A stretch of DNA of 64,000 bases from Litoditis marina (lineage: Eukaryota > Nematoda > Chromadorea > Rhabditida > Rhabditidae), in contig OZ038435.1 in NCBI GenBank assembly GCA_964036275.1, positions 14,981,634 to 15,045,633 of the forward strand, given 5' to 3'. Of this stretch, positions 50,654-61,531 are shown piece after piece. The notes under the pieces are model-generated. The model did no database searches, was not told the DNA's origin, and saw nothing but the letters and a program-made list of their open reading frames with translations. The translations under genes were made by a program, and so were the position numbers. Every line of letters begins with the position of its first letter. The first letter of the stretch is position 1.

Positions 50654-53600
50654 ATGGTTTCGGAGAAACGCGTTCTCGAAATATTCCTACTTGTCTACTA
50701 TTCGATTTATCTTTGTTTTGCACTTTGTGGGAACATAATATTTCTATATTTGGTCATAAAACATTCGCCCACGTCCCTTAGTTCATTCAGACTCAAATTT
50801 ATCAATCTAGCTATTTTGGAAATACTCTTGGCCTTGTTTGCGGCATCGAATCAATTGAGGTAAGAATTCTGGCAGATCTTCCGAATTTCCAAAAAAAAAA
50901 TTTTGAAAACTTCTCATTTTTCGTCTCGACAATATCCTGAACAGTTTTTTCTCTCTGAAACACAAGAAACTTAAACTCGAAAAACTCGAAAACTCGAAAT
51001 TTTCCATGTATGACAACATGTATGACATCAAGCATAACATAGTCGGTTTTACGCACATACAACCCTCTACAGTGAAATGCTCATACTTCCAAGTCAGAGT
51101 TCAGTATTTTGACGTTTTTAGATTTTCTTCGAGTTCCGGTCATGTCTTATGCATTTTTACTACTACAATCTTTAGAGGTTTGAAACCAAATAATTGAATT
51201 GATCACAAGAAAAAAGCTTCCGAAAAAAAGGATTACTGTAGAAGGGTATCTATCGAGTGGTGAAACGGAGTAGTCGGCTGATATTCGTCTTTGTTGAGAC
51301 TCGTTGGAATAAAAAAACAATTATATTGTTGTCAACTTGAAACAAAGATCAAGTGACCTGTCATTTCTATTTTCATCAAAACACCAATAATATTTATATT
51401 AATAGTATAATCTAATATTAATATCAAAGTGAACCTGCCATTCTAAAAAAAAGCAAAAAATTGCAGAGTTATGACCACTCCATGTCTGTTCGCCATTGTT
51501 TCATATGGATTGGGCGAGTATCTAGGCCCGTCTTTCACGTTTTTCGCGTACAATTTTGTACAGGTAGGAGAAGTTGTATTACATAAGTGTAAGTTATGAG
51601 TTATAAAGGTAATAATAGTTGAAGATGGTCTGCCAGGAACCAAATCTCGTGTTTTGCGCTCCACTGTTAATTCAATTGACCGTGGAGCACGAGAAACGAG
51701 ATTCGGTTCCTGTCAGACCCCCTTTGATGAAGTTATGTTGAGGTTGTCAATTCGAAAAGAGAGAAAACGGTTGAATCGATATTGAGCCATACCAAGGGAG
51801 GAGTCGTTCATTATGTGCCAGCAAATGAGAGAGGGTGTAGATCAAATAGACGCAGACTAGCTGCCCACCTCGCCAAATTCCGCCCACGCTTTCACGTTAT
51901 CACCATTCTCTTTCAGATGCTGAATGTGTGCATAGCGCTCTGCGTGTTGGAATTCATGTACAGTCGCTATGAAGTTCTCGTTCAAAATAAGTCTTCCAAA
52001 GCCTTCAGAAAACCCGCAATATTCATCTACTGTCTTCTAATTCTGGTTCTGTTTCAGTTATTTTTGAAGTTTTCAAAAACACATTTGTTGCGGACCAAAA
52101 ACATTTTCAATGTTTATTACGCAGTGCGTAACAACAAAACAAGAGAGCTCGTCAAATGTGTACGTGAGAAAAAACTGATGAATACCATAGAAATGATACT
52201 AGAAGAATATTGGGGATTATATGCAATATCTTTCGTTTTCTCTAATTGTATAGTCGTCGCCAACGGAAAGGCGAGAGGTTACTGTATATCTGAACGTTCG
52301 CTGTGTATGGACGCGTGGTTTTGATTCAAAAGCTCGTCAACATGGTACTTTAGTATCGCAGTGATTAGACCCCAGCTACGAAACTTTTGCTCGCAGGTTC
52401 GATCCCGGCCAGCGACAACAATTTATGAATTTGGCACTGACTATAGTTTGCTCCCCCTGCGATTACTGCTGTGCGCAGCACAGATAAAACTAGAATTTAG
52501 AGCATCTTTTCATACAATTCGTTATATGCAGTAGAGTTTACTGGTTCAAATCAAAAACCGCAGAATTCAAAATCTGAAAAACTTTCCACACATTTTACAT
52601 GAAACACAGACAGTGTACTTTGCTCACAGTTCAACTATTTATCTGTAATAGGTGAACGCCCAGTACCTGCCCAAGGCCGACAGAGAATGCTTACCGGATA
52701 AAACGCTACCGTACAACCGGAATAGCACGACATTATCTCCCCGTTCGCTGACCACAATATCACTTAATTCCATATCCTATCAAGGTGAATTCACGGTTTG
52801 GAATACTAGAATTAAATTGAATAGTCACGTTAATTCAGCATTCTAATGAGGAATCGTGCACGTTTTCATTGCTCGTTTCTCAGTTCAGCTGTTTCAAAAT
52901 ATTGTACGTGACTGTGCAACTGCCTAACAGTATAGATGACGTAGTGAAGTAGAAGAGCAAAGTTATCATAGGTCGTGCATTTCTTGTGCGGGTTTTGCCT
53001 TTGTTCCACAGCATCTTGTCCCTGGCTATGAATGGAGAAAATGTTTTATTGAAGTGAAATTCCGAAACCTCTGCCCTGGTAGATTTATAATAATAATAAT
53101 AATTTATCAACCCGGTATTTGACAGACAATTTCAATGGCTAATGAGTATCGGAGATGTTGATTCAAAGAAAAGATAAACATGTACAGGAGGGAAAAAGAC
53201 TGATTCAGGATGTGTGCAGGCCCGTAGCTGTCTAGGATGGGCTAGGCGGGTAGATTTCCGATGTCTACTCGCTTAATAGTCGTTTGGTTAACGTTTTGTA
53301 AATGAGGCAATGTTATTTTAGTTCTAATAAAAAAAGAGTTTTGCGAATATAAAGAGTGCTGTCGTATTATGAAATAATTGTTGTTCTAGGAAATGACTGT
53401 AGCTAGGTTATAGTATTAACCTATGAACTCAGCCATGATTTACGACTTTGGACCAAAAAATTGCAAGATTGAAGACACAAAGATCAGAAGGAGATATTTA
53501 ACTCTTGAAATATAAGTTCTCTTATAGTTCTCGAATTTAATGTTTGTTCAGTTTCCACTCTGTTGCTGGTGTTGGTTGGATTGGGAGTACCCATTTGCTG

Positions 53601-55553
53601 TTTGACGCTGAGACTTTTGATCAAGAAACATCTCGACAGATCGGCCTACGTTATGTCGGAACTGACCCGAAAATACTATACTGTTGTAGCAAGAGTTAGC
53701 TCGTTTTTTTCCTGCTTTTATGACTATTCTCTACAAACATGACATGAATTCACGACAGTTTCTACAACAGATTTCAACAGTCAAAGTATAGCAAAAACGC
53801 GTTAGTCACGTGAAAGTAGCACTCTAATAAGGAATCCTGCACGTATAAGATTTCGGCTGTGTGTGAAATATTTCACGTGACTGTGCGATTGTCTAATAGT
53901 ATCGAAGGCTTGGCGCATTTCGCATACTGATACACACGTCACTCCTCTAATGTCATTACCAAAAGCATCTCACGAGACACTAGTACTATAGTCGTCGCCC
54001 AGAGAAAAGCGGCGGTATACTGTATAAATCGATTTTTGCTGGTAAGTTGGTATGCAGGTTAGAGTACGCGCCTCAAATACTCTCGGGTGAGGTTCGAGTC
54101 CCACATGAGGCAGATATTTTATAAACTTGGCACCCACTATGAACATATCTGTGACATGTTAAAGAAACCGTTCCGCTATAATTTGAGTTTCACGAAAAAT
54201 TTAAAAAACTCAAAAATGTTTCTTAATGTCTTCCCATAGACCATGAAAAAACTTTCTGATTGAAAATTTGTGAAATTTGCATAACGTCAAGCAATAAAGA
54301 AGGGGACATGAACATTTTCACTGTGACGCAATTTGACTTGGTTCATTTACTGCCTGATTTATTTTCATTTTTTAGTCTTCAATTGTGCATTCGTATGCGA
54401 TAGAGTGTTTCAAAATCATTTTTGCACTTCTATAGGCTATTTTGAGCATACCCCCTACGCAACCCCCCTATCGGTGTCATTACGTAAGCCGCTTTTCTGA
54501 GAAAACGAAGCAAGATAGGGATATAAAAGTATATATTTTTGATAATGGTTTTTAATTTGCCATAGGGTCAGATTGTCAACTCAAAAGTCAAAATTAAAGC
54601 GGGACGGATTCCTTAATGATTGACGAGATTGGGTATTTGAATGAACAAGTATGAACGAATAATGTGAAATGTGATGAAATACATTCATTTTGAAGTTTGG
54701 ATATTATTTGGCTGAATTTGACCTTTCAGACTCTATTCATCCAGTCATGCGTACCAATTGTGGCTTATCTTCCGTCTATCATATGGTACGGGATGACATT
54801 GGTGTCTGTACAGGTACCGTAGTATCATATATATACACGCATCGGAAATGGTACATTTGTTACTATTTTCCAAAAAAGATGAACACATAAAACTTGATTA
54901 TATTGTACGTTCACGTGACTAAACACGTATCTAAAATTCACTAAATGCATAGAATGTTCGCTCAATCGTAGCAGCGAAGCACGTAGTCACGTGAAAAACG
55001 TGAGACACATCTTTTTTCAACCTTGATGATGTTCCAAACGAGTAATGTATGTTGCGCTCACGCATACCCATACACAGCACAAATTTCAAATTCCGACTGA
55101 AATGCCGTTGGACCAAACTACAACCTTGGCTGGGTCGATGAATGCAATATAGTGAGGGCCAAATTTATAAATTTCGGTCTCTTCTCAGAATCGAACCTGC
55201 GACCAAAGTATTCGTAGCAGGCCGCTAACCACTGCGCTATTAGAGCACATAACGATCACGCTTTGGAATCGAAGACATGTGTGCGCACACAGCGGAAAGT
55301 GAGATATACAGTACCCTTCCCCTTTTCCGTTGGCAACGACTAACTTGGTCAGTTTTCTCACTAACCGTATTTCAAGATGGTACATGTATTATTTGTTCAG
55401 CTAACAGCGATGGAGTTCTTCTCTATCGCTCTGACTTCACTGCCGTCTCTCGTCGATCCTTATCTCACGATTATGCTAATTCGCCCGTATCGAGTGGTTA
55501 TTATGAAGAAGTTACTGCAGCAGAGAAGTGCAACCGTCGAACAAGTTCCCTAG
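50654..55553 (+). CDS. Seven-transmembrane chemoreceptor, Str superfamily, srd-like
   Basis: Seven exons: 50654-50859, 51467-51563, 51917-52045, 52652-52784, 53552-53694, 54730-54813, 55401-55553 (TAG at 55551). Phases agree throughout and give 314 aa, near the usual length of the family. Membrane segments are visible around residues 8-35, 45-68, 75-125 (two merged), 135-145, 190-212, 238-264 and 268-290. Features include TTPCLF then SYGLGEYLGP in exon 2, YSRYEVL after TM3, and PSLVDPY then RPYR at the end of TM7. These fit nematode class d serpentine receptors. Such proteins sit in the cilia of sensory neurons and bind odorants or pheromones (family knowledge). The ATG directly follows a CATTTCAG acceptor, as for SL1 trans-splicing. 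The short TM4 and non-consensus GTTCTG donor at 52046 are the weakest parts. Confidence 0.85.
51628..51718. repeat. Hairpin in intron 2 of srd-like gene 1
   Basis: Arms 51628-51664 and 51682-51718 (37 bp) pair with about five mismatches around a 17-base loop. Arm core: CCAGGAACCAAATCTCG. No equivalent in the matching intron of the paralog. It could be a tiny MITE or a structured RNA. Confidence 0.75.
52251..52445 (+). repeat. tRNA-like dispersed family R3, copy 1 (SINE-like)
   Basis: Starts TAGTCGTCGCCAACGG. It holds an A-box-like region (ATCGCAGTGATTAGAC, 52354) and B-box GGTTCGATCCC (52397), and ends near AATTTGGCAC. It lies in intron 3 of srd-like gene 1, in sense orientation. Confidence 0.75.
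52804..52934 (+). repeat. Dispersed repeat family R2, copy c (intron 4)
   Basis: TACTAGAATT start and GACTGTGCAACTGCCTAACA end. It lies just after exon 4 and, with copy d, brackets exon 5. Confidence 0.75.
53804..53902 (+). repeat. Dispersed repeat family R2, copy d (intron 5)
   Basis: Contains CACTCTAATAAGGAATCCTG and TTTCACGTGACTGTGCG. It lies just after exon 5. Confidence 0.7.
53987..54140 (+). repeat. tRNA-like dispersed family R3, copy 2
   Basis: GTCGTCGCCC start, A-box-like TTGGTATGCAGGTTAGAGT, B-box GGTTCGAGTCC at 54091, and AACTTGGCACC end. Intron 5, sense. The tRNA-like part can be folded, but the acceptor stem is not convincing as a real tRNA. Confidence 0.75.
55149..55342 (-). 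repeat. tRNA-like dispersed family R3, copy 3
   Basis: On the minus strand: head with GCCAACGGAAAAGG, then AATAGCGCAGTGGTTAGC (A-box), GGTCGCAGGTTCGATTC (B-box) and AAATTTATAAATTTGGCC. The best-preserved tRNA-like module of the set. Intron 6, antisense. Confidence 0.8.
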
Positions 55554-55821
55554 AACCCGATGGGAGGTACTCGCTATATAAAATGACTGGATCTTTGTTG
55601 TAGTTGATTGTAAGATGATAAACGTGTTGTTTTTATCAACGTAAGTGTTTGCTCAACGAATGCTATTTGTGTTTGTTGTCAAATATGTAGTGGACAGTGA
55701 TATGTTTCTCTTGCTTCACATACCCAGTGTGTGAAAGAAACACTGTTAACGTCAGTTACTCGCAAAATATTTATATTCAGTTAAATGTATCTCCTTCCCA
55801 ATAGTGCCAGTTTCATATGTT

Positions 55822-55982
55822 TCTGTCGCTCGCGGAAATCGAAAGGGTTCGCACCCCGGGCGCCTACCACTGCGCTATAAGAGGACATAACCGACCGGCT
55901 TTGAAATCGAAGATATGTGTGCGTACACAGCGGAACATGAGATATACAGTACCCTTCCACCTTTCCGTTAGCGTTGACTATA
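55822..55982 (-). repeat. tRNA-like dispersed family R3, copy 4
   Basis: Minus strand: TATAGCGCAGTGGTAGGC then a B-box GGTGCGAACCC, with the same head (GGAAAGGTGGAAGGGTAC). It lies just downstream of srd-like gene 1. Confidence 0.75.
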
Positions 55983-57590
55983 TACAAGACGTAAATATGG
56001 TTTGTAGTTTGATGCTCAAGATTTTTTTCGAAGGGCACGGACACTAAAGTTTATACATGACACACGTGAGATTCATAAAACAAGAGCTTGTTTGATGCCC
56101 TGTGCTCGCTGTTCTTGAATTGGCCCACTGTGAAAGTCATCAATTTTTCTTACTCTTATTTTGTTATTCAATTTTTGTGTCTCGACCCTGGTTGTTGGTA
56201 ATGTTCTTAATGCTTTCTTTCAAACCTCAAAGTTCAATCGAGAAACGGTAATTTCCAGCCATGTGTCAAGTTTTCAGTACTAAGTCTCAATCATTATGAA
56301 CTGAGTGTTCTAATTAATTGGTCCCGTGATCATTATTTTAATTGCAGACCAATAGAGAAAGGAAAATCAGGATCATTTCGCGTTATTGAGAACGTTCGAT
56401 TTCTCATTCGGTTTTCTGCTGTGAAAACGCTGGCAGCTTAAAATACCGGAGAAGATGCCGGCTCAAATACTGGTGTCGAATTAGCCTGCATCTCCTTATG
56501 AATTTCAAACAGTACAGGCGACATCTGGCTGACCCCGGCATTTTAAGTTGCAACATTGGCGAGTCCGGTATTTTGAGTTGCAGCGGTTTTACAGAGTGAG
56601 CGGTTATATTTGTTTTTCTACTGAGATCTCTGGAGTGAACGTTCAAGTTCGCAAGTGATTGTTATCTGTTTTCTCAACAATAATAGTATTTTGAACAACT
56701 AGAAGAGTTACAGGTAGCTATACTTGTTTGTATTTGACCTGAGTACCTATGCTAGGAAATTTCGGCACCTTCTTCCTATCCTGCGTCTCTCGCTCTGCCG
56801 CACTATTTCGCGCCACTCGTATCTCGGCGCAGAAAGAGCACAGAAATAGCGTATGTCTGAGGATACGCGGGTTGGGATGAAGGTGCCGGGATCTTCTAGT
56901 ATACGAACTCTGTATCGTTTTCTCACCTCTGATGTTGTAGTCGCCAGCTCTCTCATAAATACAGCACCGGGTTCGATTGATTGAGCGGGCAAGCGGTCGT
57001 TAACTGATTGCCAGCGGTTGAGAGAGTGTGTAGATCAATGATACGCAGACTTGCTGGGCCTGTACTATCGTGGAGAGTGAGAAAATTCGCAAGCACGGTT
57101 TGGCGTTTCGTCATATTTTGAAGCAAGAAAAAGACTGTGTTACTTGCAGCATACATCTGCATATACATACAGATTTTGTAACACCCAGCGTCTCTCAACG
57201 TAATATTACTTGCAAACTGTTCATAAAATACTCCAAATTCGTTGTTTCTCTCTTTTCGTCATGGCAACTTTTTCTAATGACACCTTAGCTGTCACTTAAA
57301 CTGCAGTTTCCAAAATGAATGACGCATGCGTTCATCGCCAATAATAAAGAACAACGTGAGAAGCTCTTCATTTGATGAAATGTTGAAGTGTTACGTTAGA
57401 TTATAGGATTGTTAGTCGATCGAAAAGTCCATTCAAGTCTCATGAGATTGCCTCATTATCGCATGTGCTGGAAGATCGCGCGAAGCACGCACGTTGCCTG
57501 TATTATGGGAAGTGAATTTCTCTCCCAAAGTTCTACTATGCCATCAATTGTGCATTTTATTGTTCTAGCACGTTCTTTATCTCACCTTAG
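55983..57590. other. Between the two receptor copies
   Basis: Holds the duplicated upstream block (56195-56345), an ACCGG repeat fragment at 56400-56595 inverse to 44020-44155, and a second duplicated block at 57225-57300. 56750-57060 is somewhat GC-rich with no gene recognised. Confidence 0.5.
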
Positions 57591-57698
57591 GTATGCATGA
57601 AACATCTCGAGCCGGGTTGGAATGCTATCCCGAGCTATTTCCCAGCCAATTCAGCTCGGGATAGCATCCCAACCCGGCCCGGGATGTTTCATGCATAC
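57591..57698. repeat. GC-rich 46-bp-arm hairpin upstream of the paralog
   Basis: Arms 57591-57636 and 57653-57698 pair with only three mismatches (loop of 16 bases). Core: CCGGGTTGG...GCTATCCCGAGCT. It ends 121 bp before the start ATG of the receptor pseudogene and is absent before gene 1. It may be a small MITE or a hairpin RNA precursor. Confidence 0.9.
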
Positions 57699-59507
57699 GG
57701 CCTCAGATTCCACCATATTATGGTATATTCGGCCATTCATTTTGCATTTATGATGTGTTTATCACTTTTCACGTAACCGTACAATCTTTGGCTTACCGCT
57801 AACATTGCTCGCACTTCAGATGATTCCCGAGGAACGAGTACTAGAAATATGCCTACATGTGTACTATTCTATTTATATTTGCTGTGCTCTTTGTGGAAAT
57901 GTTTTATTCCTCTATTTGGTAATTAATTACTCCCCGACGTCGCTCCGTTCGTTCAGACTCAAGTTTATCAATCTAGCTGTTTTGGAAATAATCTGGTCCT
58001 TGTTTGCGGCTTCGAACCAATTGAGGTATGTATTAATGGCGGTCTTCTAGCTTTACTAGGAATGATTAAAATAGCGAAACACAAACTAACACCAACACGA
58101 GTTTTCGACAAATGTGGCAAGAACTCATCTGAAATCCTATTTTTTTTCCAAAAAGTATGCCAATACTGTGCAATGACGAGCACATGTGAACATTTTCAAG
58201 GATCTATACAGGTCAAACAACTCTCCCACGTTACATGAGCGATAGTTCGTTTTCAGTCTTCGTAATTAAAACTATGTATTAGAATTTAGAGAGGGAAGAG
58301 TCATAGTTCATAGAAAAGACGGTGTGAAAGTCGTGTTCATGTTTTTGTTCATGTTAATAATATCATGAATCTGTTGAAGATCATGTAAACTAAACATTTT
58401 GAAGGTAATAGACACAACTTGAAACTTGCAGAGTGATGACCACTCCATGTCTATTTGCTGTTGTTTCATATGGATTGGGCGAGTATCTCGGCTCGTCTTT
58501 CACGTTCTTTGCCTATAATTTTATACAGGTGAAATTATATTGGAGTCATATTATGACAGTTAGAATATAGCACTTTGTAGTTCTTTTGACGAAATAGTGT
58601 GCAGGCCCGGGAGACGCAGAGTGTCTCTGCGGCCTCATTGATTTCTCAAGTGGAATATGGAGGCCTACCAATTAAACCTCCACGTGTTTTTCAACTCTTC
58701 AGAGTTAATCGAAAATAATAATTTTTTTCTGTTTTTTTCTCCATATCAGTCTCGAAACGTTTCCGAAAACCTACATTCTCCTTTAATTCCATTTGCAAGT
58801 GCGAGAGAGACTTCTAGTTACACAATTATAATTGTGATCTACTTCGTTTAACTTGTAATGCATAACGTGACTAGTTTTGTGACGACAAGAATACCTTGGA
58901 ACGTGCTATTTAACTATTAATAATGCGCACGTCTAGTCGCGAGACTAACCTCTGGAGATTCCAACAGGGAGTGGTAATGGAAAACTTGCAAGCAACTCAA
59001 TTATGAATGAAAAAGACCATCAATACAAAGTTCAAAAGCAGGATCAAGCGTAAAATGATGCAAAATGTACAGCGTTTGTAGTTAAAGTGTCTGTTGGTTG
59101 TTTTTTTCGATTTACTTTATTTGAAAAGGGACCAAAACTCAGTGGACAGACCACGATTAAGTTGAATTTTCAGTTGGGTAACTCACCCCATCACGAATGG
59201 TTCTGATACAAAATTTGCAGATCAAAGTACAGAAACACTACAGTTTAATCCAACTATCATGGTTATTCAGATGCTGAATGTGTGTATAGCTCTCTCCGTA
59301 CTGGAATTCATGTACAGTCGCTATGAAGTTCTCATTCAACGGCGATCTTTCAAAACCATCAGAATACCAGCCATATTCATAATATGTCTCTTATTCCTGG
59401 TTAGTTTAGTTTTTTTTGAAAGATTTTTGCTTTGAAATGAACTCATCCGTTACTCATCGCGTTTTTGAATTGAGTTCAACAAAATGAAGCCAAGATTTCA
59501 AGATTTC

Positions 59508-59745
59508 AGGATTTATTCATTCACTTCATATTGTTACAATATGGTGTTCCTTTATGGCCATCCAAATATCTCGGTCAAGCCAAGTGCACTAGTTTTCTTC
59601 AACGTGTGACCTGATCTTCGTTGTAGTTCGGCGTCGATACACACCAAAACATGAATATCGATTTGACCGGTAAAAGTCATAGGATCAAAGCAGCATACAC
59701 ATATAGGCTGGGTTCGGGATATGTGATCATGATGGTTCACCGATT
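59508..59745 (-). mobile_element. Probable 3' end of a non-LTR element in intron 3
   Basis: On the minus strand an open stretch (to 59552) ends at a stop followed by a short A/T-rich tail with GTGAATGAATAAAT, the same style of tail as at 62440 and 30200. It has no counterpart in intron 3 of gene 1. Family uncertain. Confidence 0.45.
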
Positions 59746-60117
59746 TGAAATATAGACGTATATCAAATAGGTTACAGGTAAACGCCCAGTACCTTCCCAA
59801 AGCCGAAGGCGAATGTCTGCCAGATGAGATGCTACCGTACTATAGGAATAGCACGGCAATATGCTCTCGTTCGCTGACTACAATATCTCTCAGTTCCAAG
59901 GCCTATCAAGGTGATTTTATGGTTCAGTAGATCACGTACGGTAGTACAGTAACAAAGTAGATCAAAAGTCGACATATTCTTTTGAGCGTGTATGTACACT
60001 TTACCATAGGAATGTGAGCCTTTTTTCGGAACATCATCCTGGGAGCATCAACTATGTGTTCGAGCTGAGCCCAGATGACTGCGCGAGCTACGTCACGTGA
60101 TTCTGGAACCAAACTAT

Positions 60118-60121
<4 letters not shown>

Positions 60122-60159
<38 letters not shown>
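60122..60159. repeat. CT microsatellite
   Basis: About 19 CT units in the interval where exon 5 is missing. Confidence 0.97.
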
Positions 60160-60162
<3 letters not shown>

Positions 60163-60233
60163 TCTCTTTTTTTCCGCCAGAGTCAATAACACTGGCGTAT
60201 GATAGGGAATCGAGAAGTTACCGTACAAAAGGA

Positions 60234-60360
60234 TACTAAAAGTTAATCGAATAGTCAAATCAAGTTAGCATTCTAATAAAGAATAGTGCGTCATTGCGTG
60301 TTTCTGAGTTCTGCTGTGTTTTACAGGTTTCACGTGACTCTGCAATTGACTAACAGTATA
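60234..60360 (+). repeat. Dispersed repeat family R2, copy e
   Basis: 5' half resembles copy c (TACTAAAAGTTAATCGAATA). The 3' half and flank resemble copy d (TTTCACGTGACT, then TTCGCATAC). It is the only R2 copy between exons 4 and 6 of the pseudogene. Confidence 0.7.
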
Positions 60361-61377
60361 GTTGTCAATTCCAGCTGTTCGCATACGGATTACGGTGGAT
60401 CGAAAGCGACCCTTTTTCATATTTGAAAACTGAGCGAACATTAAACTGCCATAGCCAAACTTGCTTTTTTTCATACAATACTTATAAACAATAAAGAGAA
60501 ATACATAGGACGTGACTATGATTTGCCAATTCAGACTCTTTTTATATAATCCTGTGTTCCTATTGTCGCATATTTTCCAGTTATGATTTGGTACGGAATG
60601 ACAATGATGTCTGTACAGGTACTGTAACAGTTTAGTTGAGGAGAAACACGATCAGTTACACGTGAAAAATCAGAAAAGATAAAATTATAGTTATTTCTCT
60701 TGCAACGAAAAAGTTGAATCGAAATCAGAAATAAAATCTTTCTTCTCATTAACTTGGGTTTTGTGAGGATTATACTTTTCAGAAGACTAAACAAATACGC
60801 CATAGGTGATAGTAGTAGAACTAGATGACCGTAAAAGATGGTATAAAACTACAAACAAAGCAGAATCGAACAATGCATAGTTTATACTTTTTATTTTATT
60901 TTACCCAATTCTATTTATTCAACTTTCTTGCCCCGAGTCCATTACTGTGTTTGTCATGTTTCCCGTGAATATTTACGTGTTGTAATTCAGCTAATAGAGA
61001 TGGAGTTTCTCTCCCTCGCTCTGACTTCTCTGCCGTCTCTCGTCGACCCTTATCTCTCTATTATGCTGATTCGCCCATATCGAGTGGCTATTATAAAGAA
61101 GTTACTACAACAAAAAAGCGGAACTGTTGTACAGGTTCCCTAGATGTTTGTAGTTTGATCCTGCCGCGCTTCGGTAGCCATATGTACACTGTACTCAGAC
61201 CATAGCCTGTATTTCCAAATTCGAGTTTGGTCGAAACTGAATTGCAACAAATCTAGAGATATAGTGTGCCCTGAAGAGACGTCAGACGACGAGGGGGAAA
61301 ATCAATATATATGACAGCCACGCTGTATAAACAGTAATTTACTGTTTTGCAACGACGCTTGTTCTGAGTAGTAATTG

Positions 61378-61531
61378 CCGAATTCACAAATTTCTGTCTC
61401 TTGCCGGAACCGAACCTGTGAGCAAAATTTTCGTAACAGGGCGCTCACCACTGCGCTATTAGAGCAGATAACAGGAAAGTTTTGGAATCGAAGATACAGT
61501 ACCCTCCCGCCTTTCCATTGGCGACGACTAT
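61378..61531 (-). repeat. tRNA-like dispersed family R3, copy 5
   Basis: Minus strand: CTAATAGCGCAGTGGTGAGC (A-box), CACAGGTTCGGTTCC (B-box), flanked by the family head and tail. It lies about 235 bp after the pseudogene stop. Confidence 0.8.

Larger units (their letters stand above)
57820..61143 (+). pseudogene. Tandem paralog of the srd-like receptor, inactivated
   Basis: Exons match gene 1 in length and phase: 57820-58025, 58432-58528, 59271-59399, 59778-59910, 60535-60618 and 60991-61143 (TAG at 61141). The equivalent of the 143-base exon 5 is missing between 59911 and 60534, which breaks the phase and removes one membrane segment. Exon 6 also has an in-frame TAA at 60547-60549 where gene 1 has a Gln codon. 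Splice sites are otherwise intact and the protein level similarity is high, so decay is recent. AATAAA occurs at 61688. Confidence 0.88.

Noticed and set aside
52340..52415. A true tRNA gene at the B-box sites of family R3
   Set aside because: A- and B-boxes are present but the acceptor stem does not pair convincingly, and the module is embedded in a dispersed repeat.
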